DNA from: Bog-473 sp963736525 | Lineage (GTDB): Bacteria; Actinomycetota; Acidimicrobiia; Acidimicrobiales; RAAP-2 | Length of the DNA: 64,000 bases | Direction of reading: 5' to 3' | NCBI GenBank assembly: GCA_963736525.1 | Contig: CAVTPF010000014.1 | Coordinates: 186,001 to 250,000, forward strand | Part shown: piece after piece, positions 16,288-24,846 of the stretch | Layout of the letters: each line of letters opens with the position of its first letter | How positions within the stretch are numbered: the stretch's first letter is position 1 | Made by a program: the position numbers and the translations under genes | The notes under the pieces: model-generated | The model's database searches: none | Seen by the model: only the letters and a program-made list of their open reading frames with translations | What the model was told of the DNA's origin: nothing

Positions 16288-17457
16288 GTGAGAGAGTCGG
16301 TAAGCGTCACTGGGATCGCGATGACACCGATGAACCGTCGCGACTTGGGTCCCGATTCGCTCGCCGTTCAGGCGGCGTCCGAGGCTCTCCTCGATGCGGA
16401 CGTCTCGGCTGCCGATGTCGGGCTCGTTGTCTTGGGGAATGCGTTGGGAGGTCGGCTGTCCGACCAGGGTTCTATTCGTGGACAATCATGGCTTCGAGAA
16501 CTCGGGTTGCAAGGCGTGGGAATCATCAACATCGACAACTCGTGTGCGGGCGGATCCTCGGCGCTGCACATGGGCATCATGGCGGCACTCGGCGGGGAGT
16601 CTCCGGTACTGGTGGTCGGAGTCGAGAAGATGTGGACCGGTGATCGCGCCGCAACCTTGGCTGGCATTGAGGACGGACTTCCGAGGCAGGAGCGGGCGGG
16701 GTTACGCGCCGAGCTCTCGGAGGCCTCCACGGGAAGCGTGTTCATGGGGCTCAACGCCCTCTGGGCCCGGCATCAGATCGCCGAACGCGGTACGACCCTC
16801 AGACAAGTCGCGGAGACGGCCGCAAAGGCACGCAAGCTGGGGTCCTTGAACCCTTTGGCGCAGTTCCAATCTGAGGTGACGGCCGACGAGGTGATGTCCT
16901 CGACACCGGTGGCCGGTCCGATCACGCGGCTGATGTGCTCGTCGTTCACGGATGGCGCCGCCGCGGCTGTTCTGTCCACTGGGAAGTTTCGTGGAGCACC
17001 GCGCATCCTCGCGAGCATCGTCAGGTCAGGTAACGGCGATCTGGAATTTCACGACCGGCTTGGTGTGGTTGCGGGCGAAGCGTGGAATGCGGCGAGCATC
17101 GACCCGTCGGATCTCGACGTCATAGAGCTCCATGACGCCACGAGCGCCGAGGAGCTGTATTCGATCGAGTCCCTCGGATTCTTCGACCCCGGCGAAGCCG
17201 GTGTTGCGACAGTCAATGGGGCGACGAGCCCCGGCGGGGGAGCCGTGTGTGTCAATCCGAGCGGTGGGCTCGTTGCCCGGGGCCACCCAATTGGTGCAAC
17301 CGGTCTTTGCCAGCTGTTCGAGCTCGTCCAACAACTTCGAGGCCGATCCGGTTCGCGGCAGGCGCCGGGCGCCCGACTTGCGGCGGCGGTCAACGCGGGA
17401 GGGATCATCTCGGGAGATCCCGCCTTGGTGAGCGTGCACGTCCTCGCAGGCGACTGA
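16288..17457 (+). CDS. SCP2/lipid-transfer-type thiolase (acetyl-CoA acetyltransferase-like)
   Basis: Protein of 389 residues, GTG start preceded by an AAGGGG stretch. The nucleophilic cysteine is Cys86 in DNSCAGGSS; further on are VEKMWTGDR, LMCSSFTDGAA, ELHDATSAEELYSIESLGF and GGLVARGHPIGATG with the active-site histidine. The last thiolase cysteine motif is replaced by NAGGIISGD, as in SCPx-type thiolases. The partner is unknown. A clear paralogue is encoded at 33608-34804, sharing long motif strings. This copy sits next to an acyltransferase and SDRs, convergent with the next gene after 10 nt. Confidence 0.85.
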   Translation: MRESVSVTGIAMTPMNRRDLGPDSLAVQAASEALLDADVSAADVGLVVLGNALGGRLSDQGSIRGQSWLRELGLQGVGIINIDNSCAGGSSALHMGIMAALGGESPVLVVGVEKMWTGDRAATLAGIEDGLPRQERAGLRAELSEASTGSVFMGLNALWARHQIAERGTTLRQVAETAAKARKLGSLNPLAQFQSEVTADEVMSSTPVAGPITRLMCSSFTDGAAAAVLSTGKFRGAPRILASIVRSGNGDLEFHDRLGVVAGEAWNAASIDPSDLDVIELHDATSAEELYSIESLGFFDPGEAGVATVNGATSPGGGAVCVNPSGGLVARGHPIGATGLCQLFELVQQLRGRSGSRQAPGARLAAAVNAGGIISGDPALVSVHVLAGD

Positions 17458-17467
17458 AAGATCGCGC

Positions 17468-18250
17468 TCAGGGCCAAGGGCCGACGACGGGAGGCCCTCC
17501 GCCTATGTAGATCGTCTCTCCGGACAGGAAGCTGGCGGCCGCAGAGACCAAGAACAGGATCGGAAGAGCAATTTCCTCCGGGCGTCCGGCCCGACCGATC
17601 GAATTTGACTGCGCGGCAACCTCGTCCGGATCTCTGTCAACAGCCTTCATCGCTCGGGCGAACCCATCTGATCGTACGAATCCCGGAGCGATGCAGTTGA
17701 CGCGGATGTTGTCGCGTCCGTACCTCGCGGCCAGAAAGCGGGTCAGGTTGTTCACGCCGGCCTTCGCCATTCCATAGGGCCCCAGACCCGGCATGGCGGC
17801 CAGGCTCGCGATGGAGGAGATGTTCACGATGTTGCCGCTGTGCTGCTCGACCATGAGGCGCACGACCTCTTGAGACAAGAAGAAGAAGCTCCGCAAGTTG
17901 AGGGCGATGGAATTCTCGAACTCCTCGAAGGTCCATTCGTCGAAGGCGAAGGCCTTACTTCCGCCCGCATTGTTGACGAGGATGTCGATCCTCCCGAATT
18001 GTTCGTGCGCAGCCTCGATCAGGGATCGACAGTCTTCCACCCTGCGCACGTCCGTCTTTTTCACAACGGCCGTGCGCCCGAGTTCCCTGATCGAGGCTGC
18101 CGTCTGCTCGAGATTCTCTTCTCGACGGCTTGCCAGCACTATGTCGGCGCCGTGGTCGGCCAGCACCTGGGCCGTCGCGCGGCCAATTCCTGTGCCGCCG
18201 CCCGTGATGACTGCTACCTGGCCGGTCAAGTCAAAGACGTCGGTTCCCAT
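17468..18250 (-). CDS. SDR family oxidoreductase (3-oxoacyl-ACP reductase-like)
   Basis: Protein of 260 residues: AVITGGGTGIGRATAQVL, ILVNNAGGSKAFA, NISSIASL with the catalytic Ser, GPYGMAKAG with Tyr/Lys, NCIAPGFVRSDGFA and a C-terminal GETIYIGGGPP. ATG 18250 is preceded by AAAAGGG; a longer open frame upstream has no SDR-like sequence. Many SDRs of this group act on 2-enoyl or 3-hydroxyacyl-CoA substrates, which would fit the convergent thiolase, but no substrate can be deduced. Confidence 0.87.
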   Translation of the reverse strand: MGTDVFDLTGQVAVITGGGTGIGRATAQVLADHGADIVLASRREENLEQTAASIRELGRTAVVKKTDVRRVEDCRSLIEAAHEQFGRIDILVNNAGGSKAFAFDEWTFEEFENSIALNLRSFFFLSQEVVRLMVEQHSGNIVNISSIASLAAMPGLGPYGMAKAGVNNLTRFLAARYGRDNIRVNCIAPGFVRSDGFARAMKAVDRDPDEVAAQSNSIGRAGRPEEIALPILFLVSAAASFLSGETIYIGGGPPVVGPWP

Positions 18251-18621
18251 GTGCCCTTTTCGAGGATGGATAACTTGACGCGTACCAGGAACGGGTCCGC
18301 GCCAAGCGCTGAGAGTATCAGGGTTGGAGTTCTCATCGTCTTCGGAAGTCGGCCCCGGAGTGGCTCCACCTCGTGGCCGAACAGCGTTCGTATGGACGGG
18401 CGCTGCCGGTGGACCGGGGCGATCGGGTGGCAGGCGGGCCGGTACCCGGTGGGGGACGCCGCCTGCAGACAAAAGGCGTCCTCGAGCCAATTCTCTTGGG
18501 ACAGCGTCTTCTTTGAAGACCTCATCCGATGCCGGTTTCCGCCACAATTTTGCTAAATTGCCGTCAGCCATGACGCCACACTCGCGGCAGCCGCGCATCG
18601 GAATTCTGCGCGTTGTAGAGA
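18251..18621. other. Divergent intergenic region, lower GC
   Basis: This 371-nt gap separates the SDR (minus) from the membrane glycosyltransferase-like gene (plus) and should hold both promoters. On the plus strand TAAATT (18554-18559) is a likely -10. I see no conserved protein in either strand; the long frames crossing it have no recognisable domain. Confidence 0.5.
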
Positions 18622-18629
18622 GTGCCTGA
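18570..18629 (+). CDS. Possible 19-codon upstream ORF
   Basis: An ATG 10 nt after the TAAATT hexamer opens a 19-residue frame (MTPHSRQPRIGILRVVESA) whose stop at 18627-18629 overlaps the GTG start of the next gene at 18622. It could be a translated leader coupled to that gene. It may equally be chance: there is no Shine-Dalgarno and no homology argument. Confidence 0.2.
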   Translation: MTPHSRQPRIGILRVVESA

Positions 18630-20625
18630 ATCGCCGATGGTCGTCATGGAGGAGCGCCCAACCGAGCCGCCCAGGTCGGCGGTAGCAGCGGGGGATCCCC
18701 CGGCCTCACGGGCCCGTGCGTTCGCCGCCCGTCACGCAGACGGTCTGGCCGTGCTCGCCGTGATGGTCGTAAGCCTGGCTTCCGCCGCCTGGTTCACTCG
18801 GTCCTTCTATTACTTCCAGGACGACTTCATCTTCATCCGCCAGGCCCAAATGTCGAGTCTGTCATTTGCCTACCTGCGCGGTTCTCTCTTCCAGCACTTC
18901 TCTCCCGTATCGCGGCTGGCCGACTACGTCCTCGCTCATTGGTTCGACTCCAGCGTCGTCGCCGCCCACACCATTGAGTTGGTCCTTCTGGGGGCAAGCG
19001 TGCTCGCCTTCTCGTGGGCAATTGCGGAGCTCGTCGGACGTCACTGGTGGCGCCACCTCCTGACCCTCGCCTTCGCCGAGTCGTTGGCGCTGCTCCATCT
19101 GCTGGGATGGTGGACCGCGACCGCGAACATTCTGCCTGCGACGCTCTTCGGACTGCTCACGATCGCCGCCTTCCTCCGATATCGGCGTTTGGGGGATCGA
19201 CGGTGGATCGTGCTCTCTCTGTTGAGCTACGCGGTGTCCCTGTGCACGCACGAGCAATCGTGGCTCGTCGTTGGCTATCTCTTTCTCTTCGACCTTTTGG
19301 TCTTCGCTCCCGGCGGCCGCTTCCGCGACGCTCTCGTCCGGTTGTGGCGAGAGGGCTGGATCTGGTTCGGCTATGGCTTGTTGACGGTCCTCGCCATGAT
19401 CAATTACTTCCTCTTTTATTACGCTCCCGTGACGCCAAAGCCCACGATCGGCGAGTTGTTCCGCTACATAGGCATTCAGTTCACACAATCGTTCGCTCCC
19501 TCCGCCATGGGTCTACGACCACTCACAACGGGATGGACGAACACCACTGCCCTCGTCCTCGACTCAATCCTGTTCGCGGTCATTGTGATGGTGAGCATCT
19601 ACCGGCGTCCGAGTGCCTGGCGTGTCTGGATCGTGTTCGCCGTCGGGTTCTTCCTCAACTCGTACATGATCGGGGCCAATCGTGTCGGCTATTTCGGTGT
19701 CGATTTGGGTCAGCAGCTGTACTACGTACAGGCACCGGCATATCTGTTCCTCCTCTGCGTCGGAGCCGCGTTTTCCCTCGACCCGTCGGGCGCGCCCTAC
19801 GTGATGCGTCAGGAAGTCCCTTCACGGTCGAGAGTCCCGGCGCACCGTCGGCGAGCGAGCCGGCGCGTGCGGATCGGTCTCGTGACGTCCTGTCTCGTGG
19901 CGGTCGGTCTGTATGGCGTCGCCTTCGTCACGAGCGCAACGACCATGAACGTCAAAGATCAGTCAAACCAGGAAAGCGCGCTGACACGGGTCTATTTCAC
20001 GAGGTTGCTCGGGCAGATGGACGCAGCGAGCAGTCATGGCTCGCAGGTGGCCGTTCTCAACGCGACAGTGCCGGTTGACGTCGTGGCCTCGGCCTTTGCT
20101 CCTTGGAATGAGCTCATTTACGCCCTGCCCGTAATCAGGCCGAATGTCGTCGTCGACGAACTCCGTCAGACGACCTTCGAGGTCACCCCCGCCGGAACAC
20201 TGGTACAGATGCAGTTTCATGGGTCAAGCACGTCAGGCCTTCCCATCGCTGCGGTCGTTGGAAGCGCCGGCTTTGCGACTTCCCATCATGCCGCTGCCGG
20301 CGGGTCATGCTTTGCCAGCACCCGGCCCGGCGGGACGATCGACGTCCGGCTGGCGTCGCCGCTCAGCACGCCAGATGCCTGGCTCCTCGTGGGACTGACG
20401 TCCGCATCGGGCGGATCGGTGAACCTGTCGACGGTGAGCGACGGAGCAGCGGCTCCGGTGGGAACAATCGATATGGCGAGTACGAGCAAGACCACCGACT
20501 ACCTCCTGCCGTTGTCGCAGCGCACTCTTGATGAGGTGGAACTCTCCGCTCAGACCGCCGGGCAGGATGTGTGCGTCTCGTCGATCGACGTCGGCACGTT
20601 CTCCCCGTCCGGAAACGAGGGCTGA
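18622..20625 (+). CDS. Polytopic membrane protein, probable GT-C-fold glycosyltransferase
   Basis: Protein of about 667 residues. After a first membrane span (about 42-60) comes FYYFQDDFIF with Asp67/Asp68, the acidic motif placed in the first outer loop of GT-C enzymes (PMT, ArnT). Some ten more hydrophobic spans follow to about residue 445. The last 210 residues are hydrophilic and threonine/serine rich, probably an outer beta-sandwich domain. Such enzymes use lipid-linked sugars made by GT2 enzymes. The family is not certain; a structural-scaffold membrane protein is possible. Start could also be ATG 18637 or 18646. Confidence 0.7.
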   Translation: MPESPMVVMEERPTEPPRSAVAAGDPPASRARAFAARHADGLAVLAVMVVSLASAAWFTRSFYYFQDDFIFIRQAQMSSLSFAYLRGSLFQHFSPVSRLADYVLAHWFDSSVVAAHTIELVLLGASVLAFSWAIAELVGRHWWRHLLTLAFAESLALLHLLGWWTATANILPATLFGLLTIAAFLRYRRLGDRRWIVLSLLSYAVSLCTHEQSWLVVGYLFLFDLLVFAPGGRFRDALVRLWREGWIWFGYGLLTVLAMINYFLFYYAPVTPKPTIGELFRYIGIQFTQSFAPSAMGLRPLTTGWTNTTALVLDSILFAVIVMVSIYRRPSAWRVWIVFAVGFFLNSYMIGANRVGYFGVDLGQQLYYVQAPAYLFLLCVGAAFSLDPSGAPYVMRQEVPSRSRVPAHRRRASRRVRIGLVTSCLVAVGLYGVAFVTSATTMNVKDQSNQESALTRVYFTRLLGQMDAASSHGSQVAVLNATVPVDVVASAFAPWNELIYALPVIRPNVVVDELRQTTFEVTPAGTLVQMQFHGSSTSGLPIAAVVGSAGFATSHHAAAGGSCFASTRPGGTIDVRLASPLSTPDAWLLVGLTSASGGSVNLSTVSDGAAAPVGTIDMASTSKTTDYLLPLSQRTLDEVELSAQTAGQDVCVSSIDVGTFSPSGNEG

Positions 20626-20789
20626 AGACGGGGAGCACGACGACGCAGGTATGCGCCACCGTGTGATCCGCCGATGCCCGAGGCGGCTCCCGTCGCCCCG
20701 GAGGTCCGGCCGTCCGATCCGCGGATGGAATCTCCCGGTGTTGTTGCGCCCCGGCGGTCCGGGCTGATAGGAGCAGTGGACCTGATTTG

Positions 20790-20808
20790 GCCCGGGCCGA
20801 CCCCGGGC
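20790..20808 (+). other. Hairpin in the leader of the LLM oxidoreductase gene
   Basis: GCCCGGG and CCCGGGC form a perfect 7-bp stem around a 5-nt loop, 26 nt upstream of the ATG at 20835. There is no T-tract, so it may be a leader structure or a weak terminator of the preceding gene. The rest of the 209-nt gap shows nothing else. Confidence 0.3.
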
Positions 20809-20834
20809 TCACCGTCACGGGGGGAGCCCACACC

Positions 20835-21941
20835 ATGAAGTTCGCGCTGTTCTACGAGATTCCCGTCCCCCGCCCGTGGGGCGAGGACAGTGAGCTGGTG
20901 GCGTACCAGAACACGCTGGAGCAGGCCATCGCCGGTGACCGCCACGGCTGGCACGCCTTCTGGACCGTGGAGCACCACTTTCTGCAGGAGTACTCGCACT
21001 GCTCGAACCCTGAGGTGCTCTACGGCGCCATCGCGGCGCGTACCGAGCGGATCCGCCTCGGCTACGGCGTGCGCCTCATGCCCAAGCCCTACAACCACCC
21101 GGTGCGGACGGCGGAGTCGGTGGCCGTGCTCGACCTGCTCTCGGGGGGACGAGTCGACCTCGGCACCGGTCGCTCGGCCACCAGGGCCGAGCTCGAGGGC
21201 TTCGGCATCGACCCCGCCGAGAGCCGCCGCATGTGGCAGGAGGCCATCGGCCACGTCGTGGGCTGTTGGACCAACGAGGAGTACGAGTTCGACGGCGAGT
21301 TCTGGCAAATGCCCAAGCGCCGAGTGCAGCCCAAGCCCTGGCAGAAGCCGCACCCACCGCTGTGGGGCGCCACCACCAGCGACGAGGGCCATGCCCAGGT
21401 CGGTGACCTCGGACTCGGGTTGTGCTCCTTCGCGGTGGGGCTGCCCCCGTCGGAGGTCAAGCGCAAGATCGACATCTACCGGGAGGCCGTCGGGCGGTGC
21501 AGTGCGCCGCTCGGCGTCTTCGTGCACAACCAGGCGGCGACCTTCACCATGGCGATCTGCGGGCCCGACCGCGACAAGGCCATTGAAGAAGCGCGGGAGT
21601 CCTTCGAGTGGTACCCGAAGACGGGCGCCCGCCAGATCGCCACGCTCACCGACTGGATGGCCGAGCGCAACCAGGAGCTCGGTACCTACTCTTACGCGGC
21701 CGACATGAAGAAGACCGACGACGAGGGCACCCTCGACCTCCTGAGCCTGGAGTACCTCGTTGACGCCAATGCCTGCGTTCTTGGGACACCCGAAGAGTGT
21801 CTGGAGGCATGTCGGCAATATGAGGCCGCCGGGGTGGACCTGCTGCTCTGCCTGGTCAACCCCTACAAGATCTCGCACGAGTCCGTCATGCAGACGATCG
21901 AGCTCATGGGCACCGAGGTGATCCCGCACTTCGCCCCCTGA
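20835..21941 (+). CDS. LLM-class flavin-dependent oxidoreductase
   Basis: Protein of 368 residues with the luciferase-like barrel: MKFALFYEIPVPRPW, WTVEHHFLQEYSHCSNPEVL, RIRLGYGVRLMPKPYNHPVR, LDLLSGGRVDLGTGRS and HPPLWGATT. The EHH...SHCSNP region resembles alkanal monooxygenase-like members rather than the F420-only type. The reaction is an oxidation using FMNH2 or F420H2, but the substrate is unknown. A GGGGGGAG tract ahead of the ATG supports the start. It stands alone between two transcription units. Confidence 0.88.
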   Translation: MKFALFYEIPVPRPWGEDSELVAYQNTLEQAIAGDRHGWHAFWTVEHHFLQEYSHCSNPEVLYGAIAARTERIRLGYGVRLMPKPYNHPVRTAESVAVLDLLSGGRVDLGTGRSATRAELEGFGIDPAESRRMWQEAIGHVVGCWTNEEYEFDGEFWQMPKRRVQPKPWQKPHPPLWGATTSDEGHAQVGDLGLGLCSFAVGLPPSEVKRKIDIYREAVGRCSAPLGVFVHNQAATFTMAICGPDRDKAIEEARESFEWYPKTGARQIATLTDWMAERNQELGTYSYAADMKKTDDEGTLDLLSLEYLVDANACVLGTPEECLEACRQYEAAGVDLLLCLVNPYKISHESVMQTIELMGTEVIPHFAP

Positions 21942-21988
21942 GCGTCTTGCCCCCCCGCCGGCAGAGCCGCATCGGGCAGGCTGGGGGG

Positions 21989-22582
21989 ATGGCGAGGGGA
22001 TCGGGGCGCCGGTGGGTGGTGGCGGCGGTCGCGGGGGCGCTGTTCGTGCTGCTCGCCCCGCTGGCACTGTCGGCGGGGCCCGTACCGGCCGGCGCCGCGA
22101 AGAGGGGCACCGCGCTGGCCAAGGCATCCACGTTGATCCACGCCGGCCACGTCGCCCTCTGGGACTGCCCGGCCAAGACGACCGAGCTGATGGTCGCCGT
22201 CAACACCTTGACGCTGCATCCGGGGGGATCGCTCGATATCTCCTTCACCGTGCGCAACGGCGGGACCTCGTCGTGCACCTACACCGCCCCGTACGCCGGC
22301 GTGGCACCCGGGCCCACCTCGACCACTCTGACCGCTGGGCCGTGCGGGTCGGTGGGTTACGACATCGTGGACTCGAAGCACCACAACGTGTGGCCCGGGG
22401 CGCAGGTCGTCAACTGTCCTGCGCTGGGCTTCGCGCAGCTGGCGCCCGGCGCCATGGTGTCCGGCACCGGCGCATGGAACCAGACGGAGCCGAACGGCGC
22501 GCACCGGGTCCCGGTCGGGACCTACACACTGGTCGTCGAGAACAAGCAGTTCAGCTTCCCCCTGCGCGTCGCCGGCTCCTGA
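21989..22582 (+). CDS. Secreted hypothetical protein
   Basis: Protein of 197 residues. Residues 1-36 are a Sec-type signal peptide (basic start, hydrophobic core, AGAA end). The mature part has four cysteines (DCP, SCTY, GPC, NCP) that could form two disulfides, and reads like an immunoglobulin-like beta-sandwich (SLDISFTVRNGG, GTYTLVVENKQFSF). I do not recognise a family with a known function; it resembles exported actinobacterial proteins of the DUF4232 style in outline only. ATG 21989 is preceded directly by GGGGGG. Confidence 0.65.
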   Translation: MARGSGRRWVVAAVAGALFVLLAPLALSAGPVPAGAAKRGTALAKASTLIHAGHVALWDCPAKTTELMVAVNTLTLHPGGSLDISFTVRNGGTSSCTYTAPYAGVAPGPTSTTLTAGPCGSVGYDIVDSKHHNVWPGAQVVNCPALGFAQLAPGAMVSGTGAWNQTEPNGAHRVPVGTYTLVVENKQFSFPLRVAGS

Positions 22583-22645
22583 AGTCGGGGCCACCGCCCG
22601 GTCTCTGCACACACTCCACCGGCGGGCAGCGACCGTTCTGCCCCG

Positions 22646-23851
22646 ATGGTCGAGACTGCTCAACAGGTCAGCCCAGCTGGTGTCGACCTCATCGGAGAGG
22701 CCGCCGCCTTGTCGAACGAAGAGATCATGGATCGCCTCGACGGTCTCTTCGCCCAGAAGGCGGCCGTCGAAGGGGCGATCGTGGTCCTGCTCGGTGAAGT
22801 CGGCCGGCGGCAGGCCTACCGAGATGAAGGGGCAACCGCCTCTGAGCCCTGGGCCGTCGAGCGCTTCGGGGTCTCGACCCCGACCGCCCGGGCGTTCGCC
22901 CACCTCGGGGAGAAGGCCTGGGACATCCCGTATCTCGTCGGGTCGCTCTGTGCGGGTGAGCTGTCCTTTGACAAGGTCCGCGCCGTGGCCGACGTCGCCA
23001 CACCCGAGACCGACCCCCTCCTACGTGACCAGGCCAAGGAGTGCTCGGTACGCCAGCTGGCCGACCTCGCCCGCTCCACCAGCGCGGCCAGCGGATCGTT
23101 GGACCGTTCTGAGCGCGACCGGCGCTTCTTGCGCTTCAACGAGACGTTGCGCACCATGACCGTCCAGCTCCCCGCGATCAGCTTCGCCGAGACCCGGGCC
23201 TGCCTCGAGGCTCGGGCCAGCGCCGTCCCCTCCGACGGCCAGACCCCCTGGGACCAGCGCCTCTGTGACGGCTTCGTCGAGCTGATCCGCTCGTCCACCC
23301 CGGGGCGGGGAGCGCAGACGTCGTCCAGCCCCTACTTCGTCGTCGTCCACGCGCCGCTTTCGGCCCTCGTCGAAGAGTCCGGCGAGCACAGCGCCTTGGC
23401 CGGCGAGCTCGAGCGCGACGGGCTGATCAGCACCGAGACGCTGCGCCAGATCGCCTGTGACGCCACCATCGCCATCGGGGTCGACGACGACGTCGGGCAC
23501 ACCATGTACGAGGGCCGGGCCCGGCGAGAACCGACCGCCGCCCAACGGCGGGAGATCGTGCGCCGCGACCGCCACTGCCGCTTCCCGGGTTGTACCAACG
23601 TGACCTTCACCAACACGCACCACATTGTCCCGTGGAAACCCGGCGGCCGCACCGACATCGACAACCTCGCGCTCATGTGCGTGCACCACCATCACCTGGT
23701 GCATAGCGGTGGCTGGACCATGACGGGCAACGCCAACGAGGAGCTCACCTTCGTCGGCCCGAGCGGCCGGGTCATGGTGACGCGCCCTTCGCCACGGTGG
23801 ACCGTCGTCGCCGCCGGACCACGGGCCGGGTCGGGGTCGTCGACTGCTTAG
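22646..23851 (+). CDS. DUF222/13E12-type HNH endonuclease-domain protein
   Basis: Protein of 401 residues. The N-terminal two-thirds are the helical DUF222 region common in actinobacteria (VERFGVSTPTARAFAHLGE, SFDKVRAVADVATPETD). The C-terminus has an HNH motif: RRDRHCRFPGC, HHIVPW, then DNLALMCVHHHHLVH, with zinc-type cysteines and the paired histidines. The 13E12 families are repeated in actinobacterial genomes and suspected to be mobile or selfish, but their activity is poorly known. Its TAG stop shares the four bases TTAG with the stop of the convergent quinone reductase gene. Confidence 0.85.
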   Translation: MVETAQQVSPAGVDLIGEAAALSNEEIMDRLDGLFAQKAAVEGAIVVLLGEVGRRQAYRDEGATASEPWAVERFGVSTPTARAFAHLGEKAWDIPYLVGSLCAGELSFDKVRAVADVATPETDPLLRDQAKECSVRQLADLARSTSAASGSLDRSERDRRFLRFNETLRTMTVQLPAISFAETRACLEARASAVPSDGQTPWDQRLCDGFVELIRSSTPGRGAQTSSSPYFVVVHAPLSALVEESGEHSALAGELERDGLISTETLRQIACDATIAIGVDDDVGHTMYEGRARREPTAAQRREIVRRDRHCRFPGCTNVTFTNTHHIVPWKPGGRTDIDNLALMCVHHHHLVHSGGWTMTGNANEELTFVGPSGRVMVTRPSPRWTVVAAGPRAGSGSSTA

Positions 23852-24822
23852 GGGACGAGCGCGATCTTCCCCACGGCTCGCCGGCCCAGCAGGTCCTCGA
23901 GGGCGCCGGCCACGTTGTCGAGCGGGTACTCGATCGGCCGGACCGGGTCGAGCGTCCCCGCCGCCACCATGTCCAGCAGGTCGTCGAGGAGGGCACGTTG
24001 TTCGGCCGGGTGGGTCATGGCCCAGATGCCCCAGTCGATGCCGATGACGGAGCGGTTGCGCAGCAGGACTTGGTTGAGCGGCACGGACGGGATGTGGCCC
24101 GACGCGAAGCCGATGACCAGGTAGCGGCCGCGGTCGCCCAGGGCGCGCAGTGACGGCTCGGCCAGCGCACCACCGATGGGGTCCACGACCAGGTCGAGGC
24201 CGCTGCCACCCGCCCAGGCCCGCGCCGCGTCCTTGAGTGGCTCGGCGGCCGGGTCCAGCACCGCTTCGGCGCCCGCCGCGAGCGCCGCCGCCCGCTTGGC
24301 CTCGCTCGAGGCAACCCCCAGCACCCGGCACCCCAACGCCCTCGCCACCCCGATGGCGGCCAGCCCCACTCCGCCGCCGGCGCCGAGGACGAGCACGGTC
24401 TCGCCGGGCGCGGCCTGGGCGCGGTCGCGCAGGGCGAACAGGCACGTGCTGTAACTCTGGGTGAACGTCGCGGCCCGGGCCGCATCGAGGCCTTCGGGGA
24501 GTGCGATGGCCGAACCCGCCGACACGACGACGCGGCTGGCGAAGCCGCCCAGGCCCACCGACGCCAGCACCCGGTCGCCCACGGCCACCCCACTGACGTC
24601 GGGCCCGACCGCAACGACGTGCCCGGCCACCTCGCTGCCCGGCACGAAGGGGAGTGAGGGCTTGATCTGGTACTGCCCGGCCACGAAGAGGCCGTCGACG
24701 AAGTTCACGCCGGCCGCCTCGACGGCGACCGCGACCTCGCCCGGGCCGGGTTCGGGGTCGGGCCGTTCCTCCACCCGCAGCACGGAGGGCGGGCCGGGCT
24801 CATGGCAGACGGCGGCGCGCAC
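23848..24822 (-). CDS. NADPH:quinone oxidoreductase-type medium-chain dehydrogenase
   Basis: Protein of 324 residues of the zinc-free quinone reductase branch: EERPDPEPGPGEVAVAV, GVNFVDGLFVAGQYQIKP, PFVPGSEVAGHVVAVG, then the Rossmann loop VLGAGGGVGLAAIGVA and DPIGG. No catalytic zinc cysteines are seen. It should reduce quinones or enones with NADPH. I chose GTG 24822 because homologous sequence begins there and a -10-like TAGCGT lies 8 nt upstream; the frame stays open further but crosses the divergent acetyltransferase gene. Confidence 0.87.
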   Translation of the reverse strand: MRAAVCHEPGPPSVLRVEERPDPEPGPGEVAVAVEAAGVNFVDGLFVAGQYQIKPSLPFVPGSEVAGHVVAVGPDVSGVAVGDRVLASVGLGGFASRVVVSAGSAIALPEGLDAARAATFTQSYSTCLFALRDRAQAAPGETVLVLGAGGGVGLAAIGVARALGCRVLGVASSEAKRAAALAAGAEAVLDPAAEPLKDAARAWAGGSGLDLVVDPIGGALAEPSLRALGDRGRYLVIGFASGHIPSVPLNQVLLRNRSVIGIDWGIWAMTHPAEQRALLDDLLDMVAAGTLDPVRPIEYPLDNVAGALEDLLGRRAVGKIALVP

Positions 24823-24830
24823 GGAGCGAG

Positions 24831-24840
24831 ACGCTACCGT
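24831..24840. promoter_or_regulatory. Overlapping divergent -10 elements (bidirectional leaderless promoter)
   Basis: Only 24 nt separate two divergent GTG starts (24822 minus, 24847 plus). On the plus strand TACCGT (24835-24840) ends 6 nt before GTG; on the minus strand TAGCGT (24836-24831) ends 8 nt before GTG. The two hexamers share the central TA, so one symmetric element could start transcription both ways. Confidence 0.5.
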
Positions 24841-24846
24841 TGCCGC

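Noticed and set aside
17468..18598. N-terminal extension of the SDR at 17468 by about 116 residues
   Set aside because: The extension is Pro/Arg-rich with no domain, and ATG 18250 has a purine-rich ribosome site and the standard SDR beginning.
22646..23851. HNH protein as part of a mobile element or CRISPR/retron system
   Set aside because: No terminal repeats, integrase, reverse transcriptase or cas gene lies nearby; DUF222/HNH proteins are common single genes in actinobacteria.
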